A stretch of 64,000 bases of DNA from Phocicoccus schoeneichii (GCF_014635565.1 NZ_BMDB01000001.1:372001-436000), one strand, 5' to 3'; positions 10,998-20,133 are shown, numbered from the stretch's first letter. Made by a program: numbers and translations. The notes: generated from the sequence alone by a model not told the origin.

Positions 10998-13227
10998 ATG
11001 TCTTGTTTACACAATGATTCTTCTGTTTTGATAGCTTTGACTTTATACACATTCTATTCTTCTTTATCTCCATCTCAATCATTCCGTCATTTGCTGTATT
11101 TAATATTATTTTATCATTCGCGGTTAGACGTTCTATTACTTCAATATGTGGATGTTTATACCTGTTGTTTAATCCTGCACTAATTAATGCATATTTGAAT
11201 GGAAGTTCTGCTAACTCTTCACTTGTACTCGTATCAGAGCCATGATGTCCTATTTTTATTACGTCAATATTGCTGAGTTTTTCTATAATTTTATTTTCTT
11301 CTTCAGTACGCGCATCTCCTAAGAATAGAAATGAGTAATCATTAAGGGTTAACTCTAAAATAATTGAGTTTGCATTGGATTCTTTTGTGTTTTGTTCTTT
11401 TACAGTGAGATTTCTTATATTGATGTTACCTAGATTGAAGTTTGATAGATAGTTACTGCCGATTAGTTTTGAAGGTTCTCCTGTATATGACTCTAAAAAT
11501 GATTCTAGTTTTTCATCATTAGTATTGATCATGATCCTTTCTACATTTACTTTTTCGTAAATGTGACTGTACTCTCCGATATGGTCATTATCAAAATGTG
11601 ACAGTACGAGTAAGTCAATCTTACGAATCCCTTGTTCTTTTAAGTAAGGCAGAACTGTCTTATCTGATAGCCTGATTCTCGGTGTTTCTCTATAGTGACG
11701 TCCGCCTGTATCAATAAGTATTGTGACATCCTTTTTTAAATCTTGAATTAAGAAAGAGTCTCCTTGACCAACATCTATCATCGTTACTCTAAAATCGTTT
11801 TTATTGTAATTGGCAAATGTAAAAATGATTGTGAGTAATAAAGATATATGAATCAGTAACAGTCTGTAGTTTCTCTTAGCAGTAGTTTGCACAATAAGAA
11901 AAGTCAGCATAATTACTAAACTTGAAAGATACGCATTTATATTTTTTATTATTACTCTATGTTCAATCACTGTGCTGAGATAAAGTATAAGCTTATGGTT
12001 GTAAGAAAAGATTATGTTTAAAAGAGAGTCAAGAATCTCTGGAAAGTACGTGAATAGTGCGATATTGAATATCAACGTTGCTGGGAAGATTACAATCGTA
12101 AATATTGGATCGAATATGAGATTCATGAGTAATCCACTGAGTGAGAGTTCGTTGAAGAATAACAGTATCACAAGTGTCGTTGAGAACTCAGCTATAAGTG
12201 TTATAAAAAAGAGTTGTAGAATTGTATGCATATTTGCGAAGCTTTTTCTACTTAGTAAAATTGTAAATGTTGTGAGATATGAGAGTATAAATCCTGCGTT
12301 ATAAATCATAAATGGATTTAATATAAGTTGTACTAATGCAGAAATTGAGATTACTGCAACATATGGTTTCTTTTTGAAGAATGAGGATATGATTAGGAGT
12401 ATTGCCATGAGTACCGCTCTGAAGACACTAGGGCTAAAGACGTTAATAAATAAGAATAGAATTAGAACAATGATTGTGAATACTTTAATAATTTCTATTG
12501 GTATTCTAAAACGCTTTAGTATCACAAATATAACCACTGACAGATAAGCGACATGTGTTCCAGATATTACATATAGGTGGTATATACCAAGTTTCTGTAA
12601 TCCTTGAAAGAATTCATTCGTGAGATACATTTTATTTCCAATTGAAAGCATGAGCATGTCACCAATATATGAATGCTCTGAACTAGCTTTAACTCTCTCT
12701 ATGTACTGATATCTGATTTCATTTATTTTCGTACTTATTGTGTGCTTTTCTTTGAAACAATTAACAAGAGAGAGATTATCAAGGTAGACTTTTCCACTTA
12801 TATTCTTTGTAAGTTGCGTCATGATGTCGTTTCTTTTTATGAAGTTACGCTCTACTTCAGGTGTCACTGTATCTATTGGCATGACTGTTTTACAGAAGCT
12901 TCCTAGCGGTATTCTGTTGCCTTCTTCTACATAAAGAATAAAACTTTTATTATTAGACTCTATTTTATATCCAACGCTGTCTTCGTAATATTCATAGTCC
13001 ACCACCTTAAAATTATCTATTTTTGAATCTACACTCTTAAAATCATAGTTGTAATATATTGTCCCAAAGATGATGAGTCCTAACGTGTAAATAATAATCT
13101 CTTTCTTAGAAAACCCTCTTCTATTCAGCATAAAGATAAAAACAGACAAAAAAAATAACCCAAGTATTGGGTTACTCACGATTAAACAGCTAATTACAAT
13201 AATCATAGCGCTGTTAAAGAAAATCAT
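10996..13227 (-). CDS. comEC: DNA internalisation channel ComEC/Rec2
   Basis: 743 residues. Membrane channel for uptake of single-stranded DNA during competence. N-terminal membrane segments come first, then the soluble region. The multi-helix competence domain begins around the YHLYVISGTHVAYLS motif. The C-terminal metallo-beta-lactamase-like domain (from about residue 490) has DVGQGDSFLI, LSHFDNDHIGE and GHHGS. Full length and apparently intact. The ATG overlaps the comEB stop by 4 bp, implying translational coupling. Confidence 0.94.
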   Translation of the reverse strand: MIFFNSAMIIVISCLIVSNPILGLFFLSVFIFMLNRRGFSKKEIIIYTLGLIIFGTIYYNYDFKSVDSKIDNFKVVDYEYYEDSVGYKIESNNKSFILYVEEGNRIPLGSFCKTVMPIDTVTPEVERNFIKRNDIMTQLTKNISGKVYLDNLSLVNCFKEKHTISTKINEIRYQYIERVKASSEHSYIGDMLMLSIGNKMYLTNEFFQGLQKLGIYHLYVISGTHVAYLSVVIFVILKRFRIPIEIIKVFTIIVLILFLFINVFSPSVFRAVLMAILLIISSFFKKKPYVAVISISALVQLILNPFMIYNAGFILSYLTTFTILLSRKSFANMHTILQLFFITLIAEFSTTLVILLFFNELSLSGLLMNLIFDPIFTIVIFPATLIFNIALFTYFPEILDSLLNIIFSYNHKLILYLSTVIEHRVIIKNINAYLSSLVIMLTFLIVQTTAKRNYRLLLIHISLLLTIIFTFANYNKNDFRVTMIDVGQGDSFLIQDLKKDVTILIDTGGRHYRETPRIRLSDKTVLPYLKEQGIRKIDLLVLSHFDNDHIGEYSHIYEKVNVERIMINTNDEKLESFLESYTGEPSKLIGSNYLSNFNLGNINIRNLTVKEQNTKESNANSIILELTLNDYSFLFLGDARTEEENKIIEKLSNIDVIKIGHHGSDTSTSEELAELPFKYALISAGLNNRYKHPHIEVIERLTANDKIILNTANDGMIEMEIKKNRMCIKSKLSKQKNHCVNKT

Positions 13228-13694
13228 AGCGTTGACTCGTCTAAGTATGCTTTTAAGCGATCTACATCTAAATCTACTTTAGTAGCAGTTGCACCTGTCT
13301 TTTCGATTAGTTCAATCGCATATGGATGATTTCTATAGTCTTCTCTGTAATAGATATTTGTAATACCTGCTTGTAATAGCGCTTTTGTACAGTTAATGCA
13401 TGGGAAGTGTGTGACATATACACTTGCACCTTCTGTTGATACACCGTTTTTAGAACATTGTAGCAACGCATTCACTTCCGCGTGAATCGTACGTATACAG
13501 TGGCCATCTTCCATATAGCATCCATGATCTGTACAGTGGTGCTCTCCTGATACTGCACCGTTATACCCACTCGCAATAACACGATTGTCCTTAACAAGTG
13601 TTGCACCTACTGACAGTCTTGAACATGTTGATCTTAATGATAAAAGCATCGCTTGCGCCATAAAGTATTCGTTCCAATTAATTCTCTTCATCAT
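13224..13694 (-). CDS. comEB: ComE operon protein 2, dCMP deaminase family
   Basis: 156 residues. Zinc-dependent deoxycytidylate deaminase fold: catalytic HAEVNALL and PCINC zinc ligands, plus GEHHCTDHGC, which contributes a second zinc site in dCMP deaminases. The family converts dCMP to dUMP. It sits between comEA and comEC, but in B. subtilis it is not needed for DNA uptake. Two adjacent ATG codons (13694 and 13691) are possible starts; the second has the better spacing from GGAG. Confidence 0.92.
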   Translation of the reverse strand: MMKRINWNEYFMAQAMLLSLRSTCSRLSVGATLVKDNRVIASGYNGAVSGEHHCTDHGCYMEDGHCIRTIHAEVNALLQCSKNGVSTEGASVYVTHFPCINCTKALLQAGITNIYYREDYRNHPYAIELIEKTGATATKVDLDVDRLKAYLDESTL

Positions 13695-14309
13695 TTAATC
13701 TCCTACTGTTATATAAGGTTTTAAATTTTCTAAAGTCTTCTCGCCGATTCCAGGGATGTTAAGCAAATCTTCCACTTTCATAAATAGTCCATTTTCTTCT
13801 CTATATGTAAGTATCGTCTGTGCTTTTTTCTCACCAATACCATTTAAAGTCATGAGTTCCGCTTCATTTGCCGTATTGATGTTAACTAATGATTCATCAG
13901 GTGTATCCGTAGCACTTGAAGACACTGCTACAGGTATCGTTTCACCCTTAACGGGAACATAGATCACCATTTCATCTTTTAGCTTCTCTGCTTGGTTAAT
14001 GAGTGTTAAGTCTGCATCACTCGTCGTTCTCGCAAGCTCAATCACGTTTTTCACACGACCGTCTTTTGGAAGTTCGTAAACGCCTGGATTATAGACTGCA
14101 CCTTTAATTTCTACAAATACAGTGGCAAGTGGTTCTGGTGGTGGCTCTTTTTCTGGTTCAGCTGCACTGATACTCTCTATATCAGTTTGTTCTAACACCT
14201 CAATTGGATGACTGTCATCCTTAAAGAACAAGAATAACGATGTACCGAGAGCAACAAAAACTACTATAACCCCAAGCCATTCTTTGTATTTAAAAAATAA
14301 TTCAGTAAT
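13695..14309 (-). CDS. comEA: Competence DNA receptor ComEA
   Basis: About 204 residues from the proposed start. Membrane-anchored DNA-binding protein for transformation: an N-terminal anchor (EWLGVIVVFVALGTSLFLFF), an SLBB-like domain (FVEIKGAVYNPGVYEL), then two helix-hairpin-helix motifs (VNINTANEAELMTLNGIG and LLNIPGIGEKTLENLKPYI). The start is unusual. After an in-frame stop there is no ATG, GTG or TTG before the anchor. The only codon correctly spaced from GGAGGTG (8 bp) is ATT at 14307-14309. A TTG at 14231 would remove the anchor and has no ribosome-binding site. First gene of comEA-comEB-comEC. Confidence 0.85.
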   Translation of the reverse strand: MTELFFKYKEWLGVIVVFVALGTSLFLFFKDDSHPIEVLEQTDIESISAAEPEKEPPPEPLATVFVEIKGAVYNPGVYELPKDGRVKNVIELARTTSDADLTLINQAEKLKDEMVIYVPVKGETIPVAVSSSATDTPDESLVNINTANEAELMTLNGIGEKKAQTILTYREENGLFMKVEDLLNIPGIGEKTLENLKPYITVGD

Positions 14310-14365
14310 CGTTTACACCTCCGTAAAAGTATCTCTTATATACATATAGGTGTTTTTACTGAATT
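14299..14365 (-). promoter_or_regulatory. Hairpin that pairs with the comEA ribosome-binding site and start; also terminator-like
   Basis: Two nested inverted repeats: aattcagtaa (14299-14308) with ttactgaatt (14356-14365), and acacct (14315-14320) with aggtgt (14348-14353). In the minus-strand RNA the inner 3' arm is the AGGTGT of the comEA Shine-Dalgarno, and the outer 3' arm contains part of the ATT start. ATTTTTT follows directly, so the same element could terminate transcripts from the upstream yqe operon. Confidence 0.65.
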
Positions 14366-14372
14366 ATCTTTT

Positions 14373-15092
14373 TTATTTTAATTTTATTATGAAAAAGTTT
14401 CTTTCACACATCTCTAAAATCTCATTTTCAGCATCAAAATCACTAAAACTCGAGATTATTTCAAAGCCTAGATTATCTAGTAGCTCAATTGTTTCATCAT
14501 GAGTGAATCCTTGCTGATAGTGCGTCTCTTTATACTTATCATATTTATTGTCTTGATCTTTTATAAAGTAAGTAATGTCATGAATAACCGAAAGTGCTTC
14601 TTCACCGTTCGACACTTCCCAAATATAGGTGATATCTGATGTCTCATCCATGTAGATTTCACCGTCGAATTCATTCAAGATCTTAAACTCACTATGCATA
14701 TCAAAGATAAACACACTGTGTTTATTCATGTGTTTCTTAACGCTAAATAGAACTGACTTTAGCTCTTCGATATCAGAAACATAGTTCAATACGTCGGCTG
14801 TTGCAGTAATTAAATCAAATGTTTCTTCGAGGTCAAAGTCTTTCATATCAGCGACATGAAACTCACGGCTTGGTGCAGTTTCTTTAGCTATTTCAATCAT
14901 CGTTTCAGAGTTATCGATACCAACTCCTCTACTTGCTTTTAACATATTGAGCAGCGCTCCAGTACCACAGCCAATATCTAATACAGACGTTTCTTTGTTA
15001 TATGGACTGACAATATCAAACCATAGATTATACGGGAAATCATAGTTCATGACCTTGTATACATGGCTAAACTTCTCGTATTTAGACTTCAA
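14373..15092 (-). CDS. YqeM-like SAM-dependent methyltransferase
   Basis: About 239 residues. Class I methyltransferase with the SAM motif VLDIGCGTGALL near residue 38 and the post-II motif FDLITATADVLNYV. The substrate is unknown. I prefer the TTG at 15092, which follows GGAG by 7 bp and gives the N-terminus KSKYEKFSHVYKVM; the ATG at 15107 has no ribosome-binding site. It follows rsfS with a short overlap, as in B. subtilis yqeL-yqeM. Confidence 0.85.
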   Translation of the reverse strand: MKSKYEKFSHVYKVMNYDFPYNLWFDIVSPYNKETSVLDIGCGTGALLNMLKASRGVGIDNSETMIEIAKETAPSREFHVADMKDFDLEETFDLITATADVLNYVSDIEELKSVLFSVKKHMNKHSVFIFDMHSEFKILNEFDGEIYMDETSDITYIWEVSNGEEALSVIHDITYFIKDQDNKYDKYKETHYQQGFTHDETIELLDNLGFEIISSFSDFDAENEILEMCERNFFIIKLK

Positions 15093-15417
15093 TGGCTTCT
15101 CCATCATAGAAGAGACGTTCTAGGTTGTAGTATTCCCGTTCTGTCTTCATAAATACGTGTACAATCACGTCATCTACGTCGATTAAAACCCACTTGCCTT
15201 CTCTATAGCCTTCGATGTGAGTATCAATTTCTAGTTCCTCTGCGACTTCTTGTACTTCATCAGCAATTGCTTTAACTTGTCTGTCTGAGGTACCGTGACA
15301 GATGATGACGTAATCACTTACTGAGCTTGTCTCTTGCACATCAAATACACGGATATCGTAAGCACGTTTGTCATCAACAGCATTTTTTAATTTATCTAAA
15401 ACTAATTTTGAATCCAA
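15082..15417 (-). CDS. rsfS: Ribosome silencing factor RsfS
   Basis: 111 residues. RsfS binds ribosomal protein L14 and blocks subunit joining in starvation. The motifs DYVIICHGTSDRQVKAIADE and WVLIDVDDVIVHVF are diagnostic of this family. It sits between yqeK and yqeM in the yqe operon. Confidence 0.95.
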   Translation of the reverse strand: MDSKLVLDKLKNAVDDKRAYDIRVFDVQETSSVSDYVIICHGTSDRQVKAIADEVQEVAEELEIDTHIEGYREGKWVLIDVDDVIVHVFMKTEREYYNLERLFYDGEAIEV

Positions 15418-15421
15418 GATA

Positions 15422-15991
15422 TCATTCCTTTACTCTATTGTAGTAGTTATAACATTCAATTGTACGACTAAAAATCATACGATCTTTTGAAATTAAGTGT
15501 AATAAGTTTGCCTTCGTGATTAAGAAAACAGCCTTGTCTAAATTCTTATCACTAAAGACTACTTTTCTAATGCCTTTTACCCCAGGTATTTCTCTTTTAG
15601 GTTCGATATAATCCGCAACATAGACAATCTTTTCAACTAATGTCATATTACTTCTACCTGACGTATGGTTTTCCATGGCATATAAAACATCTGCATCAGT
15701 CACACCATATTCTGTCTTCATAATATGTGCTGCAATTGGTCCATGTAAAATTTCAGATTTGTACTGAAGATATTCAGGATCCATATGATACTTCTTAACA
15801 ATCTTATGCATATCTTTTAAGTCATCATACTTAGCATAATCATGAAGCATTCCAGCCAAAAAACATTTCTTCTCGTTTGCCCCAAATATCTCTGCCATCT
15901 GAACTGCAGTATCTGCAACTCTACATGAGTGCTGGTATCTACGGTCAGGAAGTTTCTCTTTTGCTAGACTGATTGCTTCACTTTTCTTCAT
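15422..15991 (-). CDS. yqeK: YqeK family HD phosphohydrolase (Ap4A hydrolase)
   Basis: 189 residues, HD domain. Metal ligands visible: H21 in RYQHSCRVADTAVQM, the HD pair in LAGMLHDYAKYD, and H/D residues further on, ending with YVADYIEP. B. subtilis YqeK is reported to be a symmetrical diadenosine tetraphosphate hydrolase. The start overlaps the end of nadD by 14 bp; a functional link between nicotinamide and adenylylated nucleotide metabolism is possible but not shown. Confidence 0.9.
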   Translation of the reverse strand: MKKSEAISLAKEKLPDRRYQHSCRVADTAVQMAEIFGANEKKCFLAGMLHDYAKYDDLKDMHKIVKKYHMDPEYLQYKSEILHGPIAAHIMKTEYGVTDADVLYAMENHTSGRSNMTLVEKIVYVADYIEPKREIPGVKGIRKVVFSDKNLDKAVFLITKANLLHLISKDRMIFSRTIECYNYYNRVKE

Positions 15992-16544
15992 AAAGATTAT
16001 GCTCCTTAATATATGCGTATACGTGGTCGTTTATTAAATGTGAATATTGCTCGTTTTGATTTATTCTTTTTCTAATCTCACTTGAACTTACTTCAAAGAT
16101 ACTCGTGTTTTTAGCAATAAATGGTGCTTCTATTTGTTTCGTACTTCCATTCCTTCTAAGTACAATAAACGTTATAAGGTCTAATAAATCATCATATCTG
16201 TACCATCTATCAAATGAGTCATACTGATCTTCACCCATGATAAAAAATAATTCATCATCAGGATACTTATTTTTCAGTTCAACAATAGTATCATAAGTAA
16301 AGCTGACACCACTTCTATCTAATTCAAGTCGATCAATATCAACAAAATCTAAATACTTCGTTGCACGTTTAATCATTTCAACTCTGTCTGAGTCTTTCAT
16401 TGGTTTGTCAGTTTTAAGTGGTGACTGTGCTGCTGGGATTATAATTACTTTATCCAGACAAAAATGTTTTTTTGCCTCGCCAATAGCATTTGTGTGACCA
16501 AGATGGATCGGATTAAAAGTTCCACCGAAGATTCCAATTTTCAT
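15978..16544 (-). CDS. nadD: Nicotinate-nucleotide adenylyltransferase
   Basis: 188 residues. Converts nicotinate mononucleotide and ATP to deamido-NAD in NAD synthesis. The nucleotidyltransferase motif GGTFNPIHLGHT is at residues 8-19, and the C-terminal SSSEIRKRI matches the ISSTxIR motif. The ATG overlaps the yhbY stop by 1 bp and the end overlaps yqeK. Confidence 0.95.
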   Translation of the reverse strand: MKIGIFGGTFNPIHLGHTNAIGEAKKHFCLDKVIIIPAAQSPLKTDKPMKDSDRVEMIKRATKYLDFVDIDRLELDRSGVSFTYDTIVELKNKYPDDELFFIMGEDQYDSFDRWYRYDDLLDLITFIVLRRNGSTKQIEAPFIAKNTSIFEVSSSEIRKRINQNEQYSHLINDHVYAYIKEHNLYEEK

Positions 16545-16837
16545 TATGGTAACTTGATTTCCTTGTTTTCTTTAGATTCACGATATAAAACAATCGTCTT
16601 ACCAATCACTTGTGCAACGTGTGAATTTGTACCTTCAGCTAACTTCTCAGCCGCTTCATTTTTATCTTCTGAACTATTTTGTAAAATCGACACCTTTAAA
16701 AGTTCGTGAATTTCTAAATAGTCATTAATTTGAGCGATAAGATTATCATTCACGCCCTCTTTACCAATTTGAAATACTGGTTTTAAGTTATGCGCGAGAC
16801 TTCTTAAATATCTGCGTTGTTTTCCTGTTAATGTCAT
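16544..16837 (-). CDS. yhbY: YhbY/CRM-domain RNA-binding protein
   Basis: 97 residues, essentially one CRM domain. Signature motifs are LTGKQRRYLRSLAHNLKPV, FQIGKEGVN, and GKTIVLYRESKENK at the end. The family binds RNA and is associated with pre-50S assembly. Overlaps aroE by 4 bp (ATGA) and nadD by 1 bp. Confidence 0.93.
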   Translation of the reverse strand: MTLTGKQRRYLRSLAHNLKPVFQIGKEGVNDNLIAQINDYLEIHELLKVSILQNSSEDKNEAAEKLAEGTNSHVAQVIGKTIVLYRESKENKEIKLP

Positions 16838-17622
16838 AAATTTTCCCTTTCTATGAAAGCAGTTTTAACTGCTTCTCTGTTTCCTTTTTTATCTGTCCAT
16901 ATTTCATATGCATCCATCGCTTGACCGATCAGCATATCCAGACCATTTTTATATATATTAAAATGTGTCATGAACGGAGTAATTTCAGGATTATAAATCA
17001 AATCCATACCAATCGTATCATCATGAACTACTTGTTCCAAATTGAATGCATTAAATGCATCTTCTTTTTGTAATCCGAGTGGAGTCGCATTTACAATGAC
17101 GTCAAATGGCTTGTCATAAGCTTCACCTAGCAGATGTGTTTTAAAATTTTTGTCTTTAAAATCATTAAAACTTGTTTTACGTCTCGCAACAATTGTCACG
17201 TCATGGCCAAGTGAAAGATGTGCATTTAACACAGCCTTAGAGGCACCACCTGCGCCTAATATAAGTACTCTCTTAAAATCATCTGAAAATGCATCAATGT
17301 ATGATTGTCTATACCCTGATACGTCAGTGTTATACCCTATATACTTTCCATCCACAATTTTAACAGTATTTACTGCTCCAATAGTAAATGCACTTTCATC
17401 GATTTCATCTAAATATGGCATGATTGTTTCTTTATGTGGCACTGTGACATTAAAACCAGAAAGCTCATGCATTTTAGTAATGCCTCTAATATATTTTATA
17501 TCATCTGGATTAACGTCAATAGAAGTATACCTGTGATCATCATTATTTTCTTTAAAATTCACCTGATGTAAAAATGGTGAAAATGAATGTGCAATGGGAT
17601 GTCCAATTACTGCAAAATTCAT
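16834..17622 (-). CDS. aroE: Shikimate dehydrogenase
   Basis: 262 residues. NADPH-dependent reduction of 3-dehydroshikimate to shikimate in aromatic amino acid synthesis. The substrate-binding motifs are SFSPFLHQ and NVTVPHKE (catalytic Lys). The dinucleotide-binding motif is LGAGGASKAVLNAH, followed by VARR. Placed between yqeH and yhbY, the standard Bacillales order. Confidence 0.95.
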   Translation of the reverse strand: MNFAVIGHPIAHSFSPFLHQVNFKENNDDHRYTSIDVNPDDIKYIRGITKMHELSGFNVTVPHKETIMPYLDEIDESAFTIGAVNTVKIVDGKYIGYNTDVSGYRQSYIDAFSDDFKRVLILGAGGASKAVLNAHLSLGHDVTIVARRKTSFNDFKDKNFKTHLLGEAYDKPFDVIVNATPLGLQKEDAFNAFNLEQVVHDDTIGMDLIYNPEITPFMTHFNIYKNGLDMLIGQAMDAYEIWTDKKGNREAVKTAFIERENL

Positions 17623-17624
17623 AA

Positions 17625-18728
17625 TTACACTCCTTTAAATACAGACGGACGCAGTGAAACTTCTACTCCTTTAGGAACTGTTACATCTATCTGAACGTCT
17701 TCATCGACGGATACAAACGTTAAGCCGCTAATTAACACATCACTTCGCTCAGTCGTTCTAAATGATACTGTTTCAGCATCAAGAATTAATACCGGATGTT
17801 CGATTTCTGGCGGCGCGAGCAGTGTGTTGTAATGTTTACCATAAAAGTCTGTCGCAGTTTCAGTTTTTGTTCTATGAATTTTAATTTTATCTGATGCATA
17901 GACTGTGAAGCTGCTTCTTTCACCTTTAACAAAATCAACACGTGCAAGTGCAGAAATAAAGAGTGTTTGACCTTCATTCAGCTGAAAAGTCTTCGGCTTA
18001 ATTTCTTTTTTCGGCATGATCACTTTTAAATCTTTAGGTGAGATAAAGTGCGCAATCTGTGAATCGACGACAACCCCTGGTGTATCAATAAAGCTTTGTG
18101 TTTCAGAAATAGGTATATCAATTAACCCTAAAGTCGTTCCTGGAATATTTGATGTCGTAATTACATCTTTCTCTCCAGTACTATCTTCGATCAGTTTATT
18201 GATTAACGTTGATTTACCCACGTTCGTCGTACCTACAATATAGATGTCTTGTCCTTTTGCTTCCTTACTAACAAGATTAAGTAATTGATCAAGATTGTGT
18301 CCCTTAATTGCTGAAATCGCAATCGTTTCATTTGCTGTAATGCCTTCATCGGCAAGCATCTTCTTCGCTCTAGAAATCACACGGTTCATGTTTGTAGATT
18401 TCGGAAGCAAATCAATCTTGTTAATAACCGCAATTACTCTCTTATTTCCTACAATTCTGTTGAATGATGGTATTAAGCTGCCTTTAAAGTCAAATACATC
18501 TATGATTTTAAGTACAATACCCTCTTTCTCATAAATTGAGTTCAACATTGCCATGAATTCTCCTGATTCCATCATGACATCTGGTGTTTCATTATAATTT
18601 TTAAGTCTGAAACATCTTTGACAAATTACATCTTCTTCTGTCAGTCTGCTTGCTGGTACAAACCCTGGCGCTGTTTTGTCTTCTGATTGAAGCGTTGCGC
18701 CACAACCAATACATTTATACATTGTCAC
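17625..18728 (-). CDS. yqeH: Ribosome biogenesis GTPase YqeH
   Basis: 367 residues. Circularly permuted GTPase needed for 30S assembly. The N-terminal zinc finger is CIGCGATLQ with ICQRCFRLKNYNE. The G motifs are in permuted order: NKIDLLPK (G4) precedes GTTNVGKSTLINKL (G1), then PGTT and DTPG. Start is GTG at 18728, close to GGAGGGG, or ATG at 18722. It overlaps the end of yqeG by 14 bp. Confidence 0.95.
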   Translation of the reverse strand: MTMYKCIGCGATLQSEDKTAPGFVPASRLTEEDVICQRCFRLKNYNETPDVMMESGEFMAMLNSIYEKEGIVLKIIDVFDFKGSLIPSFNRIVGNKRVIAVINKIDLLPKSTNMNRVISRAKKMLADEGITANETIAISAIKGHNLDQLLNLVSKEAKGQDIYIVGTTNVGKSTLINKLIEDSTGEKDVITTSNIPGTTLGLIDIPISETQSFIDTPGVVVDSQIAHFISPKDLKVIMPKKEIKPKTFQLNEGQTLFISALARVDFVKGERSSFTVYASDKIKIHRTKTETATDFYGKHYNTLLAPPEIEHPVLILDAETVSFRTTERSDVLISGLTFVSVDEDVQIDVTVPKGVEVSLRPSVFKGV

Positions 18729-19257
18729 TATTTCCCCTCCAGTTAATGAGATCTTTATTGTCCATCCATTTCATTACAATACGTTCCATGCGTCTGTTTA
18801 AGAACGTTGCGTATCCATCTTTGTCTTTAATAGGCAATACAAGTATAGAGTCCACGCGTACTCTGTTCGCACCTAATACGTCTGTCATGAGTTGATCTCC
18901 AACCATAACAACTTCTTTTTTCGTCACATTCAACATACGTAGTCCTAAATGGAAGTTCTTCATAAGTGGTTTTCTAGCACTATGAATAAACTTTAAATCA
19001 TGTGGTACTGCAAATTTTTCCACGCGATTACGATTTCCGTTAGATAAAATTAGAACTTCAATTCCATTTTCTTCTAAATTTTTAATCCAATCAAGCACTT
19101 CATCGTTTGCATTTGGGTCATCGAAAGCAACCATCGTGTTATCAAGATCAATCATGACTGCTTTCTTGTTTTTATTTTTTAACATCTCTACTGTGATGTC
19201 TGAAAAACGATTTACATATTCACTTGGTAAAAAGTACTTTTCAATTAATTTTTTCAT
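18715..19257 (-). CDS. yqeG: YqeG family HAD-IIIA phosphatase
   Basis: 180 residues. HAD-superfamily protein with the nucleophile motif MIDLDNTMVAFDD, motif II VLILSNGNRN and the late acidic motif EVVMVGDQLMTDVLGANR. The substrate is not established. It leads the yqeG-yqeH-aroE-yhbY-nadD-yqeK-rsfS-yqeM operon. The upstream stretch to 19285 holds the terminator of the small gene at 19318-19416. Confidence 0.9.
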   Translation of the reverse strand: MKKLIEKYFLPSEYVNRFSDITVEMLKNKNKKAVMIDLDNTMVAFDDPNANDEVLDWIKNLEENGIEVLILSNGNRNRVEKFAVPHDLKFIHSARKPLMKNFHLGLRMLNVTKKEVVMVGDQLMTDVLGANRVRVDSILVLPIKDKDGYATFLNRRMERIVMKWMDNKDLINWRGNSDNV

Positions 19258-19284
19258 ACTAGTATCCTCGTTTTAAATTTAATA

Positions 19285-19311
19285 CAAAAAAGCGCCTAAT
19301 ATATAGGCGCC
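19285..19311 (-). terminator. Terminator after the small gene at 19318-19416
   Basis: gcgcct (19292-19297) pairs with aggcgc (19305-19310), followed on the minus strand by TTTTTTG. Confidence 0.85.
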
Positions 19312-19317
19312 ATTAAA

Positions 19318-19416
19318 TTACTCTTCAATCTCTAATTTTTCCGCTTCAGTATCCTTGTATACGAAAAAGCCAATGATTGTTGTAATAACCACTGCAAGAA
19401 TCATTAAGAATAGCAT
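19318..19416 (-). CDS. Small single-pass membrane protein (32 aa), function unknown
   Basis: The ATG at 19414-19416 is preceded by CGGAGGGG at good spacing. The 32-residue product begins MLFLMILAVVITTIIGFFVY, followed by KDTEAEKLEIEE: one membrane segment and a short acidic tail. It has its own strong terminator, so it is probably a real gene. It lies just downstream of mtnN. I do not recognise the family. Confidence 0.7.
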   Translation of the reverse strand: MLFLMILAVVITTIIGFFVYKDTEAEKLEIEE

Positions 19417-19431
19417 TGTACCCCTCCGTTA

Positions 19432-20133
19432 TCACAGTTTCCTTAATACTAATTTTACCGTGTTAGATGAGTGAATACAAGCTTTTAAAAGAAACTCTTC
19501 ATAATTCATATCAGCACTATTATCTGCTTTGTCACTCATAGATCTCATGATTAAACATGGGACTTCTAAACGGTGACACACTTGCGCAATCGGAGCAGAC
19601 TCCATGTCAACCGCAAGTGCATCACTAAATTCACTTAAAATAAACGATTTACGTTTATCATCATCAATGAAGCTATCCCCACTAACAATTAAGCCTTTAT
19701 GGAAGTTCACGTCGCCATATTCTTCAAGTGCTTTGACTGCTAAAGATACAGCATTTTTGTCAGCTTCATAATGAAGAGGCATTCCAGGAACTTGACCATA
19801 GTCATAACCAAAATTCGTTGCATCAACATCATGATGGACCATGCTATTACCAACTACGATATCAGTGATATCGAGTTTATTAGATAAAGAACCAGCTACA
19901 CCAGTGTTGATAACGAGTGTCGCATTAAACTGTTGAATAAGTAAAGTTGTAACGATAGAAGCGTTTACTTTACCAATTCCACTCTCTACAAGAACAACAT
20001 TTTTACCATATAGTTCACCAGAATAATATTCAATCCCAGCAATCTTCGTAGTGTCTTTTATCGACATATCTTTTTTTAGTATATCGATTTCTGGTTGCAT
20101 TGCACCAATAATACCTATAGTTTGATTAGTCAA
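19432..20133 (-). CDS. mtnN: 5'-methylthioadenosine/S-adenosylhomocysteine nucleosidase
   Basis: 233 residues. Hydrolyses methylthioadenosine and S-adenosylhomocysteine, recycling SAM by-products. The motifs [20 protein letters not shown] and [12 protein letters not shown] (catalytic region) are typical, with RSMSDKAD near the end. The start overlaps the greA stop by 8 bp. Confidence 0.95.
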   Translation of the reverse strand: MTNQTIGIIGAMQPEIDILKKDMSIKDTTKIAGIEYYSGELYGKNVVLVESGIGKVNASIVTTLLIQQFNATLVINTGVAGSLSNKLDITDIVVGNSMVHHDVDATNFGYDYGQVPGMPLHYEADKNAVSLAVKALEEYGDVNFHKGLIVSGDSFIDDDKRKSFILSEFSDALAVDMESAPIAQVCHRLEVPCLIMRSMSDKADNSADMNYEEFLLKACIHSSNTVKLVLRKL

